Shown here in pieces: positions 1 to 10,735 of a stretch of DNA of 64,000 nucleotides. The notes under the pieces were generated by a model. It did no database searches. It had not been told where the DNA came from and saw only the letters and a list, made by a program, of their open reading frames with translations. A program made the position numbers and the translations under genes. Origin of the DNA: Lysobacter sp. 5GHs7-4 (lineage in GTDB: Bacteria; Pseudomonadota; Gammaproteobacteria; Xanthomonadales; Xanthomonadaceae); assembly GCF_021284765.1 (NCBI RefSeq), contig NZ_CP089924.1, positions 3,366,001 to 3,430,000 on the forward strand, read 5' to 3'. Positions within the stretch are counted from its first letter, which is position 1, and each line of letters begins with the position of its first letter.

Positions 1-87
1 GACGCGCTGGAAAAGATTCCGACTCCGGAACTGCTGCAGCGCCGTTACGAGCGTTTGCGCGGGTACGGGGCGTACGAGGCCGCGTAA
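1..87 (+). CDS. accA: Acetyl-CoA carboxylase carboxyltransferase subunit alpha, C-terminal end (partial)
   Basis: The window opens inside an ORF that reads 28 codons to a TAA stop. The visible tail has the pattern LLQRRYERLRGYG, which resembles the end of AccA (E. coli AccA ends RRYQRLMSYGYA). AccA is the alpha carboxyltransferase subunit of acetyl-CoA carboxylase and makes malonyl-CoA for fatty acid synthesis in the cytoplasm. Only the tail is present, so no catalytic residue can be checked and the call rests on a short match. The next gene starts 16 nt downstream on the same strand, so the two may be co-transcribed. Confidence 0.65.
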   Translation, partial: DALEKIPTPELLQRRYERLRGYGAYEAA

Positions 88-103
88 GCGCGCGGCCCAC
101 GAC

Positions 104-796
104 ATGAGCGACTGGCCGAAACGGATCGTCGGCGCGGGATTGCTGCTGATCGCGATGTTCGTGTCGCTGATCTATGGCGTCTATTGGCAAGGCGCGAGCG
201 AACTGCCGCGCGACCTGCCGCGCATCGAACACCACTATCCGGAAGACGTGCACGCGGTCTACTGGGTGTCGCTGGGAGCGCGCGGCCCCATGCGCGTCGA
301 GCGGCTGGATCCGCTTAAATGGTGTTGGGCGTTCTATCAGGAGGCCAGCCGCGACGACAGCATAGGCCGTCCCAGAGGCTCATCCACCATGTTGAGCAGC
401 GCGGCACGCATGATCGCGTTCGAATCGGATAAGCCGGCGCGTTCTGCGAATCGGTTGGCCGCGGAAATCGCGGCGATGATCCGGCTCAGCAACGAATGGT
501 CGCCGGAGCAGATCGCCGACTACAGCCTGGATCGCGCCTGGTTCGGTCGTGAGGCTCACGGCTTGCGTGCCGCCGCCCCGGCCTACTTCGGCGTGTCGGC
601 GGATCGGCTGACCCGCGCCGAAACGATCGCGCTAGTGGCGCTGATGAAAGGGCCGTCGTACTACGACCCGACCCGCAACCGCGAGCGATTCGACGAACGC
701 TACGCATATCTCGCACGCGAACTGGGAATCGACCCGGCGCATATCGACCCGCATCGCGATCTCGCGCGGCTCAAACCTCCGGCGGCCGGACGCTAG
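104..796 (+). CDS. Divergent membrane-anchored GT51 (transglycosylase-like) protein
   Basis: This is a 230-aa protein with one N-terminal membrane segment (about residues 8-27). The rest resembles a shortened glycosyltransferase-51 domain, the peptidoglycan polymerase module of class A PBPs and MtgA. SSTMLSSAARMI (about 93-104) aligns with the STITQQLARNL motif. The helix around E121 aligns with the motif holding the second conserved Glu. YSLDRAWFG (140-148) matches the YLNxVYFG motif, and AYFGVSADRLTRAETIALVA matches the motif around AAxxYFGK. The first motif (EDxxFxxHxG), which supplies the catalytic Glu, is poorly kept: E80 lies near it but the pattern is lost. The protein is shorter than MtgA (about 240 aa) and has no transpeptidase domain. 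It may be a degenerate polymerase or a lipid II-binding accessory protein. Homology is fairly clear; activity is doubtful. Confidence 0.6.
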   Translation: MSDWPKRIVGAGLLLIAMFVSLIYGVYWQGASELPRDLPRIEHHYPEDVHAVYWVSLGARGPMRVERLDPLKWCWAFYQEASRDDSIGRPRGSSTMLSSAARMIAFESDKPARSANRLAAEIAAMIRLSNEWSPEQIADYSLDRAWFGREAHGLRAAAPAYFGVSADRLTRAETIALVALMKGPSYYDPTRNRERFDERYAYLARELGIDPAHIDPHRDLARLKPPAAGR

Positions 797-895
797 CCGC
801 GCTGCTCGTCCGGCTTTCGACACGGCCACGCGCTGAAATCGCGGCTGAATGCGTCGCAGGTCGCATCCACGACTCAACAACCAAAAACCTACTCG

Positions 896-1402
896 ATGAC
901 TCCCGACCTCTATTGGGTACGCGATATCGCACCCTTGCGCCTGGCCCTGGCTGCACGACCGCGTGCTGGCGACTGGCTGCAGGACGAACTTGCCGGCTGG
1001 AAAAGCGCCGGCATCGATACGATCGTCTCCCTGCTCGAACCTCACGAGGCGCGCGAACTGGGCCTTGCCGGCGAAGCGAGCGCCTGCAAGGCTTGCGATA
1101 TCGACTACCTGTCGTTTCCGATCGCGGACCGCCACACCCCCGCGTCGGTGGATGCGACTCGTAAGCTAGTCACAGACCTCGTCGAGCGCCTTCGCTCCGC
1201 AACTGGCGTCGCGCTGCATTGCCGAGCAGGCATCGGGCGCACCGGCCTGGTCGCAGCTTGCGTGCTAAGCGAGCTCGGATTGGGCCATGCCGAAGCCTTC
1301 GCCATTCTCAGCGCAGCGCGACGGGTTCCGATACCCGATACCCAGGAGCAAGAAGACTGGGTGCTCAAGTACTCGAACTCGAATCGGCCACGGGTCGGAT
1401 AA
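896..1402 (+). CDS. Dual-specificity / tyrosine protein phosphatase family protein
   Basis: This 168-aa cytoplasmic protein has the cysteine phosphatase signature HCRAGIGRTG, with H108, nucleophile C109 and phosphate-binding R115 (the CX5R loop). D78, in the segment PIADRHTP, sits where the general acid of the WPD-like loop is expected. The fold matches small bacterial dual-specificity phosphatases acting on phosphotyrosine, phosphoserine or possibly non-protein phosphates. There is no signal peptide or regulatory domain. It stands alone between a plus-strand gene and a convergent oxidoreductase whose stop lies 26 nt away. The substrate cannot be told from sequence. The RIO kinase and Ser/Thr kinase elsewhere in the window are too far away to be assigned as partners. 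Confidence 0.85.
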   Translation: MTPDLYWVRDIAPLRLALAARPRAGDWLQDELAGWKSAGIDTIVSLLEPHEARELGLAGEASACKACDIDYLSFPIADRHTPASVDATRKLVTDLVERLRSATGVALHCRAGIGRTGLVAACVLSELGLGHAEAFAILSAARRVPIPDTQEQEDWVLKYSNSNRPRVG

Positions 1403-1428
1403 GGACTCGAACGCGTCCTACAGCGTCG

Positions 1429-3892
<2,464 letters not shown>

Positions 3893-3950
3893 GCGCAGCC
3901 ACGACGGCACACGCGTTGACCCCGCGCAGCCCGCGGCCCACACTTGTCGC

Positions 3951-4217
3951 ATGCCACGCAAAGCCGCCAACGAAGCCTCGCCGGTGACCGATTTCGAGCA
4001 GTCGCTGGACGCGCTCGAACAACTGGTCGAAAAAATGGAACACGGCGAGATGAGCCTGGAAGACTCGCTCGCCGCCTACGAGCGCGGCGTGGGCCTGTAC
4101 CGCCGTTGCCAGAGCGCGCTGGAGCAGGCCGAACTGCGCGTGCGCCTGCTCAGCGACCCGCAGGACCCGGCCAGCGCCGAACCCTATTCCGGCCCGTCCA
4201 ACGCCTCCGATGCGTGA
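3951..4217 (+). CDS. xseB: Exodeoxyribonuclease VII small subunit
   Basis: This 88-aa helical protein has the typical XseB core: [18 protein letters not shown], then the [18 protein letters not shown] segment, then a helical tail. XseB binds the large subunit XseA to form the nuclease that degrades single-stranded DNA; xseA is not in the window. The ATG at 3951 fits the family length. Its stop overlaps the start of ispA by 8 nt, so the two are translationally coupled, a widespread gammaproteobacterial arrangement. Confidence 0.95.
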   Translation: MPRKAANEASPVTDFEQSLDALEQLVEKMEHGEMSLEDSLAAYERGVGLYRRCQSALEQAELRVRLLSDPQDPASAEPYSGPSNASDA

Positions 4218-5091
4218 TCCGCGCCTGGCCGTCTGGCGCGATCGCGCCGACGCCGCGCTAGCGCGCGCCCTGCCCGATCCGAACGCCGCGCCGCAGGCGC
4301 TGCACGCGGCCATGCGCCATGCCGTGCTGCTGGGCGGCAAGCGCTTGCGCCCCTTGCTGGTCTACGCCGCCGGCGCATTGTTCGACGCCGACGAGTCCGC
4401 CCTGGACGCGCCCGCCAGCGCGGTCGAACTGATCCACGCCTACTCGCTGGTCCACGACGACCTGCCGGCGATGGACGACGACGCCCTGCGCCGCGGCCAG
4501 CCGACCGTGCACGTCGCCTTCGACGAAGCCACCGCGATCCTGGCCGGCGACGCGCTGCAGTCGCTGGCCTTCAGCGTGCTGGCCGACACCCCCACCGGCG
4601 ACGGCGTGCGCGTGGCGCTGCTGCGCACCCTGGCCGAAGCCGCGGGTGCGGCCGGCATGTGCGGCGGCCAGGCCTTGGACATCGCCGCCACCGGCAACGG
4701 CGCCGCGCTGGACCTGGCCGCACTGGAGCGCCTGCACGCGCTCAAGACCGGCGCCCTGATCCGCGCCGCGGTGCGCATGGGCGCGCTCTGCGGCGGCGCC
4801 GATGCGGCGTCCCTGGACGCGCTGGACCGCTACGCGCAAGCGCTGGGCCTGGCCTTCCAGGTGCGCGACGACATCCTCGACGTCGAAGGCAGCAGCGCCA
4901 CCCTGGGCAAGACCGCCGGCAAGGACGCGGCCCAGGACAAGGCCACCTTCCCGGCCCTGATCGGCCTGGACGGCTCGCGCGCGCGACTGCAAACGCTGGT
5001 GCGCACCATGCACGAAGCGCTGGCGCCGTTCGGCGACAAGGCCACGGCCCTGACCGAGCTGGGCGAGTTCGCGGCACAGCGAAATCACTGA
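4210..5091 (+). CDS. ispA: Farnesyl diphosphate synthase (geranyltranstransferase)
   Basis: This 293-aa all-helical polyprenyl synthase makes farnesyl diphosphate from IPP and DMAPP/GPP for undecaprenyl phosphate, quinones and other isoprenoids. The first Asp-rich motif [14 protein letters not shown] is at 83-96 and the second, DDILD, at 220-224; both bind Mg-diphosphate. GGKRLRP (42-48) binds IPP. The residues before the first motif (HAYSLVHDD) are those of short-chain bacterial FPP synthases. It overlaps xseB. dxs, which follows ispA in many gammaproteobacteria, is absent here; a 986-nt repeat-filled gap follows instead. Confidence 0.95.
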   Translation: MRDPRLAVWRDRADAALARALPDPNAAPQALHAAMRHAVLLGGKRLRPLLVYAAGALFDADESALDAPASAVELIHAYSLVHDDLPAMDDDALRRGQPTVHVAFDEATAILAGDALQSLAFSVLADTPTGDGVRVALLRTLAEAAGAAGMCGGQALDIAATGNGAALDLAALERLHALKTGALIRAAVRMGALCGGADAASLDALDRYAQALGLAFQVRDDILDVEGSSATLGKTAGKDAAQDKATFPALIGLDGSRARLQTLVRTMHEALAPFGDKATALTELGEFAAQRNH

Positions 5092-5134
5092 AGCCGCGGC
5101 TGCGCAACACGCGCAGCGAATCCGATCCCCCGAC

Positions 5135-5162
5135 GATGCGGTTCGCCTAAGGCTCACCGCAT
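5135..5162. repeat. Small palindromic repeat, GATGCGGT family
   Basis: The arms GATGCGGT (5135-5142) and ACCGCATC (5155-5162) are perfect inverted repeats around a 12-nt loop. Related units occur at 35141-35171, 35233-35263 and 61927-61946, all outside genes, so this is a dispersed intergenic element. Confidence 0.7.
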
Positions 5163-5222
5163 CCTACGGCGGGCTTGATCGGCACCGCCTACGGATCGCA
5201 ACGCGGCCGCGCGCAATGGCGA

Positions 5223-5251
5223 AATCGCGGCTTACGCCGCTCCCACAGAAG
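5223..5251. repeat. Dispersed AATCGCGGCTTACGCCGCTC repeat, single copy
   Basis: This copy matches one arm of the perfect inverted repeat at 61965-62062, almost base for base. Within itself it can fold through GCGGCTTACGCCGC. It is part of the same intergenic repeat family as the units at 5705-5738 and 5921-5954. Confidence 0.75.
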
Positions 5252-5296
5252 GCGGTAGCCGCCATCACGACAGGCCCTGCTGCGGCGGCTGCGGAG

Positions 5297-5339
<43 letters not shown>

Positions 5340-5423
5340 AGTTTGCTCCGGCATTGAAGTCCATTGATACGAAGCCACACGACCATCCCCAGACCCGGAG
5401 GGCGGCGCGCAGGACGCGCGCCG

Positions 5424-5457
5424 TTTTTCGATAAGACAGGGATGTCTTATCGAAAAA
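5424..5457. repeat. Perfect 15-bp hairpin with GGGA loop
   Basis: TTTTTCGATAAGACA (5424-5438) and its exact reverse complement (5443-5457) flank the loop GGGA. The arms are AT-rich, unlike the surrounding sequence. On the plus strand the stem ends in AAAAA; on the minus strand likewise, so there is no simple terminator U-tract outside the stem. Confidence 0.85.
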
Positions 5458-5533
5458 TCCCGGCGCAAGTTCCGAAGCCACACGGGAGCTTCTGGCTCAA
5501 GCCCTTCTCTTTGGTTACTTTCTCTTGGGCTAG

Positions 5534-5954
5534 CAAGAGAAAGTGACCCGCATGCGCAGCAGGCGGAAGCCTTTGACCTTCTGTCAGAAGAAGCGAAGAC
5601 AACAGCAACAGCAAATCCTCCCCAACCCTCCTTTTCCAAAGGAGGGAGCTAAGAGCGCGACGCCGGAGTTTGGCGGCCATCGGAGCCGGGTAGGCGCAAT
5701 AGCCGGAGTTCGCGGTCGCGGCTCACGCCGCTCCTACAGAGAGTGCATGCAAGAGAAAGTGACCCGCATGCGCAGCAGGCGGAAGCCGTTGACCTTCGGT
5801 CAGAAGAAGCAGAGCAAGAACAAAAGCAAATCCTCCCCAACCCTCCTTTGTCAAAGGAGGGAGCCAAGAGCACAGCATCGGTTTCTGAAGGGCAATCAGA
5901 ATAGGACAGGCGCGATCGCTGGAGTTCGCGGTCGCGGCTCACGCCGCTCCTACA
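5534..5954. repeat. Imperfect tandem duplication, period 216 bp
   Basis: Copy 1 (5534-5749) and copy 2 (5750-5954) share, in order: the start CAAGAGAAAGTGACCCGCAT, a long identical stretch through GGCGGAAGCC, a CTTCTGTCAGAAG / CTTCGGTCAGAAG box, the AAATCCTCCCCAACCCTCCT palindromic unit with its GGAGGGAG arm, and a final GGAGTTCGCGGTCGCGGCTC unit (5705-5738 and 5921-5954). Copies differ mainly in the middle third. No ORF with recognisable protein features runs through them. Confidence 0.85.
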
Positions 5955-6019
5955 GGAGCCGCGCGAAAGAATGGCGCAGCGGCAACACCCTCGCTCGCCC
6001 ACCCACGAAATGCCACTCA

Positions 6020-6052
6020 AAAACGCAACGGGCCCGGCAATGCCGGGCCCGT
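6020..6052 (-). terminator. Rho-independent terminator of the DUF4870 gene
   Basis: ACGGGCCCGGC (6028-6038) and GCCGGGCCCGT (6042-6052) form a perfect 11-bp stem with a 3-nt loop. On the minus strand it is followed by TGCGTTTTTG. It lies 25 nt after the stop of the gene ending at 6078. Confidence 0.85.
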
Positions 6053-6077
6053 CGGGCAAACCGAAACGCGCGTCCGA

Positions 6078-6440
6078 TTACTTGATCAGGCGCAGCGCGA
6101 ACGGATAACGGTAACGCGTGCCCTTGTTGGCCGCGAGGCCAGCGAGGATGAAGAAGATCACCGACACCACCCACACCAGCATCGACACCAGGCCGGTGAG
6201 GCCGAAGGTGAAGGGCGCGAGCACCGTGAGGATCACATAGACGATCAGCAGAGTGATCGTGAAGTTCAGCGCTTCCTTCGACTGATCGATCAGGAAGCCC
6301 TTCTCCGGCTTGTCCTTGTTGATCAGCCAGATGATCAGCGGAACGATGAAGCCCAGCACGATCCCCGACAGATGGGTGATCAGCGCCAGGGTCCGGTCTT
6401 CGGAGTTGCCGTCGACCGACGATTCGTTGATGTCGCTCAT
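6078..6440 (-). CDS. DUF4870 domain membrane protein
   Basis: This 120-aa protein has about three hydrophobic segments (LITHLSGIVLGFIVPLIIWL, FTITLLIVYVILTVLAPF, and VSMLVWVVSVIFFILAGLAA) and the pattern of the DUF4870/Tic20-like family, including the NKDKPEKGFLIDQSKEALNF segment between the first two. It is an inner-membrane protein of unknown function. The ATG at 6440 gives the family N-terminus (MSDINES...); a longer frame beginning at 6491 adds 17 residues with no similarity. It stands alone with its own terminator. Confidence 0.85.
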   Translation of the reverse strand: MSDINESSVDGNSEDRTLALITHLSGIVLGFIVPLIIWLINKDKPEKGFLIDQSKEALNFTITLLIVYVILTVLAPFTFGLTGLVSMLVWVVSVIFFILAGLAANKGTRYRYPFALRLIK

Positions 6441-6668
6441 TCCTTGTTTCCCCTTTCCAGTTCCAGTTTGGATGGCCTTGGCAGCGACCATTGCGGCCGC
6501 CCCAGCCGGCCCACTCTCAGCCGCGTCGCCATCGCTGTCAAGGACGGCGACGCACAGTCCGCGCGGCGCGTCCCTCGAAGCAACGCGGTCCCGGCCCGGC
6601 GACGGCCAAGGCCGGTGCGGCCGCGCAGCATGACCGGTCCGGATGACAAGCCGGCGTCGGCCCGCGCC

Positions 6669-8072
6669 TCAGTCCTCGCCGGTGTCGCCAGCCACGGTCA
6701 TGCGCCCGATCAGGATCGAGCCGGTGTGCAGGTGCGAGCGCGGGTCGACGTCGCTGCCGACCGCCTCGACGGCCTCAAACATGCGCCTGAGATTGCCGGC
6801 GATGGTGATGCCGTCGACCGGGTGCTGGATTTCGCCGTGCTCGACCCAGTAACCGGCCGCGCCGCGCGAATAGTCGCCGGTAACGGTGTTCACGCCCTGC
6901 CCCATCAGCTCGGTGACCAGCAGGCCGCGCCCCATGCCGCGCAGCATGGCCTGGAAGTCGCCGGCGTTGGCCGCGACCTGCAGGTTGTGCACGCCGCCGG
7001 CGTTGGCGGTGGTGGCCAGGCCGAGCTTGCGTGCCGAGTAGCTGCCCAGAATGTAGCGCTGCAGGACGCCGTCGCGGACCAGCTCCGACTCGCGCGTGGC
7101 CACGCCCTCGGCGTCGAACGCGCTGGAGCGGAAGCCGCGCTGCAGGAACGGGCGCTCCTGGATCGAGAACCACTCGGGGAACAAGCGCGTGCCGGCGGAG
7201 TCCAGCAGGAAGCTCGCGCGCCGGTACAGCGCGCCGCCGGACACCGCGCCCAGCAGGTGGCCGATCAGCGAGCGCGCCGATTCGGCCGCGTACAACACCG
7301 GGTACTCGCCGGTCGCGATCTGCCGCGGCGCCAGCCGCGAGACCGCGCGCTGCGCGGCCTGGCGGCCGATCGCCGCGGTCGCCTCCAGGTCGCCCTCGGC
7401 CAAGGCGATGCTGTACCAGCCGTCGCGCTGCATGGCCTCGCCGCGGCCGGCGATCAGCGCGCAGCTCAGGCTGTGCTGGGTGCTGCCTTCGCGGCCGATG
7501 AAACCGTGGGAATTGGCGTACACGCCCAGGCTGGCGCCGGTGCCGAGCGAGGCGCCGTCGGAGTTCTCCACGCGTGCGTCGAATTCGCGGCCGGCGCTCT
7601 CGCAGGCCAGGGCCAGGTCGACCGCGCGGTCGGCCTCGATCATCCAGGGGTGCCAGCTGTCGAACGCGCGCCAGCCGCCCTCGGCCTGGGCCGGGGCCAT
7701 CAGTTCGGCGTCGGCCAGGCCCGCGGCCGGATCGTCCTCGGTGTAGCGCGCGATCGCGCAGGCCTGCTCGACGGTGGCCTCCAGGCTGTCGTCGCGCAGG
7801 TCGGCGGTGCTGGCGCTGCCCTTGCGGCGGCCGAAGTAGACGGTGATGGCGATGCCGCGGTCGCGGGTGGCCTCGACCGTCTCGACCTCGCCCATGCGCA
7901 CGTTGACGTTCAGGCCGGTCTCCTCCGAACAGGAGACTTCGGCCTGGCTGGCGCCGCGCGCGCGCGCCGAGGCGAGCAGGCGCTGGGACAGCTCGGACAG
8001 GGCGTCCAGGCGCGCTTCGGGGTCGGCGATGACGTGGGCCGGAGCGGACGGGCGGAGGGCGACTGCGTTCAA
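6669..8072 (-). CDS. pmbA: Metalloprotease subunit PmbA/TldE
   Basis: PmbA (TldE) pairs with TldD to form a heterodimeric protease that digests unfolded peptides, and in some bacteria processes peptide antibiotics such as microcin B17 and degrades CcdA. At 467 aa it has the family length. The N-terminal half carries AEVSCSEETGLNVNVRMGEVETVEATRDRG-type sequence, and the C-terminal half contains VNTVTGDYSRGAAGYWVEHGE, typical of TldE. TldE lacks the HExxxH zinc motif, which TldD supplies. It is divergent from yjgA, as in E. coli, and its partner tldD lies 800 nt away beyond yjgA. Confidence 0.95.
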   Translation of the reverse strand: MNAVALRPSAPAHVIADPEARLDALSELSQRLLASARARGASQAEVSCSEETGLNVNVRMGEVETVEATRDRGIAITVYFGRRKGSASTADLRDDSLEATVEQACAIARYTEDDPAAGLADAELMAPAQAEGGWRAFDSWHPWMIEADRAVDLALACESAGREFDARVENSDGASLGTGASLGVYANSHGFIGREGSTQHSLSCALIAGRGEAMQRDGWYSIALAEGDLEATAAIGRQAAQRAVSRLAPRQIATGEYPVLYAAESARSLIGHLLGAVSGGALYRRASFLLDSAGTRLFPEWFSIQERPFLQRGFRSSAFDAEGVATRESELVRDGVLQRYILGSYSARKLGLATTANAGGVHNLQVAANAGDFQAMLRGMGRGLLVTELMGQGVNTVTGDYSRGAAGYWVEHGEIQHPVDGITIAGNLRRMFEAVEAVGSDVDPRSHLHTGSILIGRMTVAGDTGED

Positions 8073-8149
8073 TGTCTTATCCTTGTCTGCCGCGGCGCCG
8101 TGCGCCGCGGGAATTCGATTCAGTTTGACGGTAAGCGAGGTGGAGTGCG

Positions 8150-8707
8150 ATGCGCGGCAGAGACGAGGAAACCGGTGAATTTTTCAGCCCCAGCCGCAGC
8201 CAGAACCGGCGCGAGGCGCTGGAGGTGCTGGCCCTGGGCGAACAGCTGTCCAAGCTGACCGATGCCCAGCTGGGGCGGCTGCCGATCCCCGAGGGCCTGC
8301 TGCCGCATATCCGCGAATGCCGGCGCATCACCGCGCACATCGCCCACAAGCGCCAGCTGGCCTACCTGGCCAAGCAGATGCGGCGCGAGGACGACGCCAC
8401 CCTGGAAGCGATCCGCGACGCGCTGGACGTCAACGGCGAGGCCGGCCGGCGCGAAGTCGCGGCCATGCACCGGGTCGAGGCCTGGCGCGAGCGCCTGCTC
8501 GAAGGCGGCGATACCGCGCTGGCGACGCTGCTGGACGAGTACCCCGGAGCCGACCGCCAGCGTCTGCGCCAACTGGTGCGCAACACGCTGGAGGAGCGCA
8601 AGCGCAACAAACCGCCGCACTCGTTCCGCGAGCTGTACCGCGAGCTGCGCAGCCTGGTGCTGGGCGCCAACGAAGCCGACGAACTCGCCAGCGACGACGA
8701 AACCTGA
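8150..8707 (+). CDS. yjgA: Ribosome biogenesis factor YjgA / DarP (DUF615)
   Basis: This 185-aa charged helical protein binds late 50S precursors and assists assembly around the peptidyl-transferase centre. The family pattern is clear: [20 protein letters not shown] near the N-terminus, [25 protein letters not shown], then [13 protein letters not shown], and the C-terminal [10 protein letters not shown]. It lies between the minus-strand tldD and pmbA and reads opposite to both. It is divergent from pmbA with a 77-nt shared upstream region. Confidence 0.93.
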   Translation: MRGRDEETGEFFSPSRSQNRREALEVLALGEQLSKLTDAQLGRLPIPEGLLPHIRECRRITAHIAHKRQLAYLAKQMRREDDATLEAIRDALDVNGEAGRREVAAMHRVEAWRERLLEGGDTALATLLDEYPGADRQRLRQLVRNTLEERKRNKPPHSFRELYRELRSLVLGANEADELASDDET

Positions 8708-8720
8708 GCCAACGCTCTTA

Positions 8721-8823
8721 AGCCCCTCTCCCGCGAGCGGGGTTGGGCTGAGGGCGCGACGCGAGCGCGCCACTCCAACCTCGCCCGCGCCCCTCATCAC
8801 CTTCTCCCGCACGCGGGAGAACG
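8721..8823. repeat. CCCTCTCCCGCGAGCGGG-type dispersed repeat
   Basis: This lies between the convergent yjgA and tldD genes. The left unit has CCCTCTCCCGC/GCGGGGTTGG and the right unit has CTTCTCCCGC-AC-GCGGGAGAA, a 9- to 10-bp hairpin. Similar units occur at 14632-14748 and 38141-38180. The right hairpin may serve as a transcription stop. Confidence 0.65.
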
Positions 8824-8871
8824 GACGGCTCGCGAATGCCTGCTCCGTTTTGGAGCATGCCGATGCGGATA

Positions 8872-10314
8872 TCACGCGCTGGTGCCACCCACCGTCAGCC
8901 CATCGATCAGCAGCGACGGCTGGCCCACGCCCACCGGTACGCTCTGCCCGTCCTTGCCGCACACGCCCACGCCTTCGTCCAGCGCCAGATCGTGGCCGAT
9001 CATGCGCACCTTCTGCATGGTCTCCGGACCGTTGCCGATCAGAGTCGCGCCCTTGACCGGCGCGGTGATCTTGCCGTCCTCGATCAGATAGGCCTCGGTG
9101 GCCGAGAACACGTATTTGCCGCTGGTGATGTCGACCTGACCGCCGCCGAAATTGACCGCGTACAGGCCCTTCTTGACCGAGCGGATCATCTCTTCCGGAT
9201 CGTGCTGGCCGGCGAGCATGTAGGTGTTGGTCATGCGCGGCATCGGCAGATGCGCGAACGACTCGCGGCGGCCGTTGCCGGTCGGCGCCATACCCATCAG
9301 GCGCGCGTTGAGGGTGTCCTGCATGTAACCGACCAGGACGCCGTCCTCGATCAGGGTCGTGCAGTTGGTCGGCGTGCCTTCGTCGTCGATGTTGAGCGAT
9401 CCGCGCCGGCCCGGCAGAGTGCCGTCGTCGACGATGGTCACGCCGGGCGAGGCCACGCGCTGGCCCATGCGGCCGGCATAGGTCGAGGTGCCCTTGCGGT
9501 TGAAATCGCCTTCCAGGCCGTGGCCCACCGCTTCATGCAGCAACACGCCCGGCCAGCCGCTGCCCAGCACCACCGGCATCACCCCGGCCGGCGCGTCGAT
9601 CGCCTCCAGGTTGACCAGCGCCTGACGCAGCGCTTCGCGCGCCAGCGACTCGGGCTTGCCGCCGGCGAACAGCTCGGCGTAACCGTAGCGTCCGCCGCCG
9701 CCGGCGTAGCCGCTCTCGCGACGGCCGTTGTGTTCGACGATCACCTGCACGTTGAGCCGCACCAGCGGACGCACGTCGGCGGCGAGAACGCCGTCGCTGC
9801 GCGCGACCAGGATGGTGTCGACGCCGCCGGACAGGCTGACGGTGACCTGCTGCACGCGCGGGTCGGCCGCGCGCACCCATTGGTCGAGCTTGCGCAGCTG
9901 TTCGACCTTGTCCTCGTTGCCGATGCCGTCGATCGGATCCTGCGCCGGATACAGCGCACGGCCGCCGCCGCGCACCAGCGCGCGCGCGCTGTGCGCCGCG
10001 CCGTCGCGTGCGATCGCCCGTGCCGATTTGGACGCGGCCAGCAGCGCCTCGCTGTTGATCTCGTCGGAATAGGCGAAGCCGGTTTTCTCGCCGCTGATCG
10101 CGCGCACGCCCACGCCCTGCTCGATCGAGTGCGAGCCGTCCTTGACGATGCCGTCCTCGACCGTCCAGCTCTCGCGCCGCCCGTGCTGGAAATACAGGTC
10201 GCCGAAATCCACGCCCGGCCCCAGCAGGGTGCCGAAGGTGCGTTCCAGGCCGCTGGCGTCCAGGCCGGAGGGCAGCAGCAGGCGGGTTTCGGCGAGTTGC
10301 AGGGGCAGCGTCAT
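8872..10314 (-). CDS. tldD: Metalloprotease TldD
   Basis: TldD is the zinc-bearing half of the TldD/TldE protease, which threads unfolded peptides into a closed chamber. The zinc motif HEAVGH is at 260-265, followed by the conserved [10 protein letters not shown]. The C-terminal third zinc ligand is expected at the Cys in [10 protein letters not shown] (about 453). The length (480 aa) is standard. It is downstream of maf-rng-yhdP on the same strand, the E. coli gene order, but a 421-nt gap separates it from yhdP. Confidence 0.96.
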   Translation of the reverse strand: MTLPLQLAETRLLLPSGLDASGLERTFGTLLGPGVDFGDLYFQHGRRESWTVEDGIVKDGSHSIEQGVGVRAISGEKTGFAYSDEINSEALLAASKSARAIARDGAAHSARALVRGGGRALYPAQDPIDGIGNEDKVEQLRKLDQWVRAADPRVQQVTVSLSGGVDTILVARSDGVLAADVRPLVRLNVQVIVEHNGRRESGYAGGGGRYGYAELFAGGKPESLAREALRQALVNLEAIDAPAGVMPVVLGSGWPGVLLHEAVGHGLEGDFNRKGTSTYAGRMGQRVASPGVTIVDDGTLPGRRGSLNIDDEGTPTNCTTLIEDGVLVGYMQDTLNARLMGMAPTGNGRRESFAHLPMPRMTNTYMLAGQHDPEEMIRSVKKGLYAVNFGGGQVDITSGKYVFSATEAYLIEDGKITAPVKGATLIGNGPETMQKVRMIGHDLALDEGVGVCGKDGQSVPVGVGQPSLLIDGLTVGGTSA

Positions 10315-10735
10315 GGGGCGTCCGGGTAAGGGCTCAGGAACATGCTAACCGGCGCCGGCCGGCGGCGTTCTGGGGCGGCGGTGAGGGGTATTCCACTAGA
10401 TGGCACCGGCGCGACTGCGATTCAAGCCGGCGCCGGGCTGCAAGGCCGCTTTTACGCCTCTCCGTGCAATGCGAAGTCGGCCGCGGCCCAGCCGTGCTGG
10501 CCAACAGCGCGCCTCCCACCCCGTCATTCCGGCGAAAGCCGGAACCCATTTTGACTTTGGCTCCAATAAGTCCGCGATTGCCGCCGAAAGAGCCGACCAA
10601 AATGGGTTCCGGCTTTCGCCTGAATGACGGTTGTTGAGCTTTTGGGGAGCGTGGAGAGGTCGCTGAATCAGACTATCGCTGAATCGGATTGAAGCCCCTC
10701 CCACGACTCGAGGCCACCGCGCTTTCCGAAGCGCC
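10315..10735. other. Gap between tldD and yhdP containing a MITE-like element
   Basis: No gene is supported. The gap contains the 110-bp element with 32-bp inverted ends described separately. The leader of tldD lies at its left edge. Nothing else was recognised. Confidence 0.7.
10521..10630. repeat. 110-bp element with near-perfect 32-bp terminal inverted repeats
   Basis: The left arm (10521-10552) starts CCGTCATTCCGGCGAAAGCC and the right arm (10599-10630) is its reverse complement with one mismatch. The 46-nt centre has no ORF. GTCATTC-cGCGAAaGC arms of this kind are a common intergenic repeat in proteobacteria. With inverted ends and no coding capacity it resembles a small non-autonomous element. 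No target-site duplication is obvious. Confidence 0.8.

Noticed and set aside
5534..5954. CRISPR array in the gap after ispA
   Set aside because: Only two copies of a long unit, no regular short repeat-spacer spacing, and no cas gene in the window.
5543..6085. 180-codon frame through the duplicated repeats
   Set aside because: Encodes two near-identical Arg/Lys-rich blocks copied from the non-coding repeat; no start site or family.
6372..8258. 628-codon plus-strand frame over pmbA
   Set aside because: Shadow of pmbA; no domain and it runs into yjgA out of frame.
8836..10329. 497-codon plus-strand frame over tldD
   Set aside because: Mirrors tldD codons; tldD has its zinc motif on the minus strand.
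10521..10630. Insertion sequence
   Set aside because: No transposase; the element is only 110 bp, so it is listed as a repeat.
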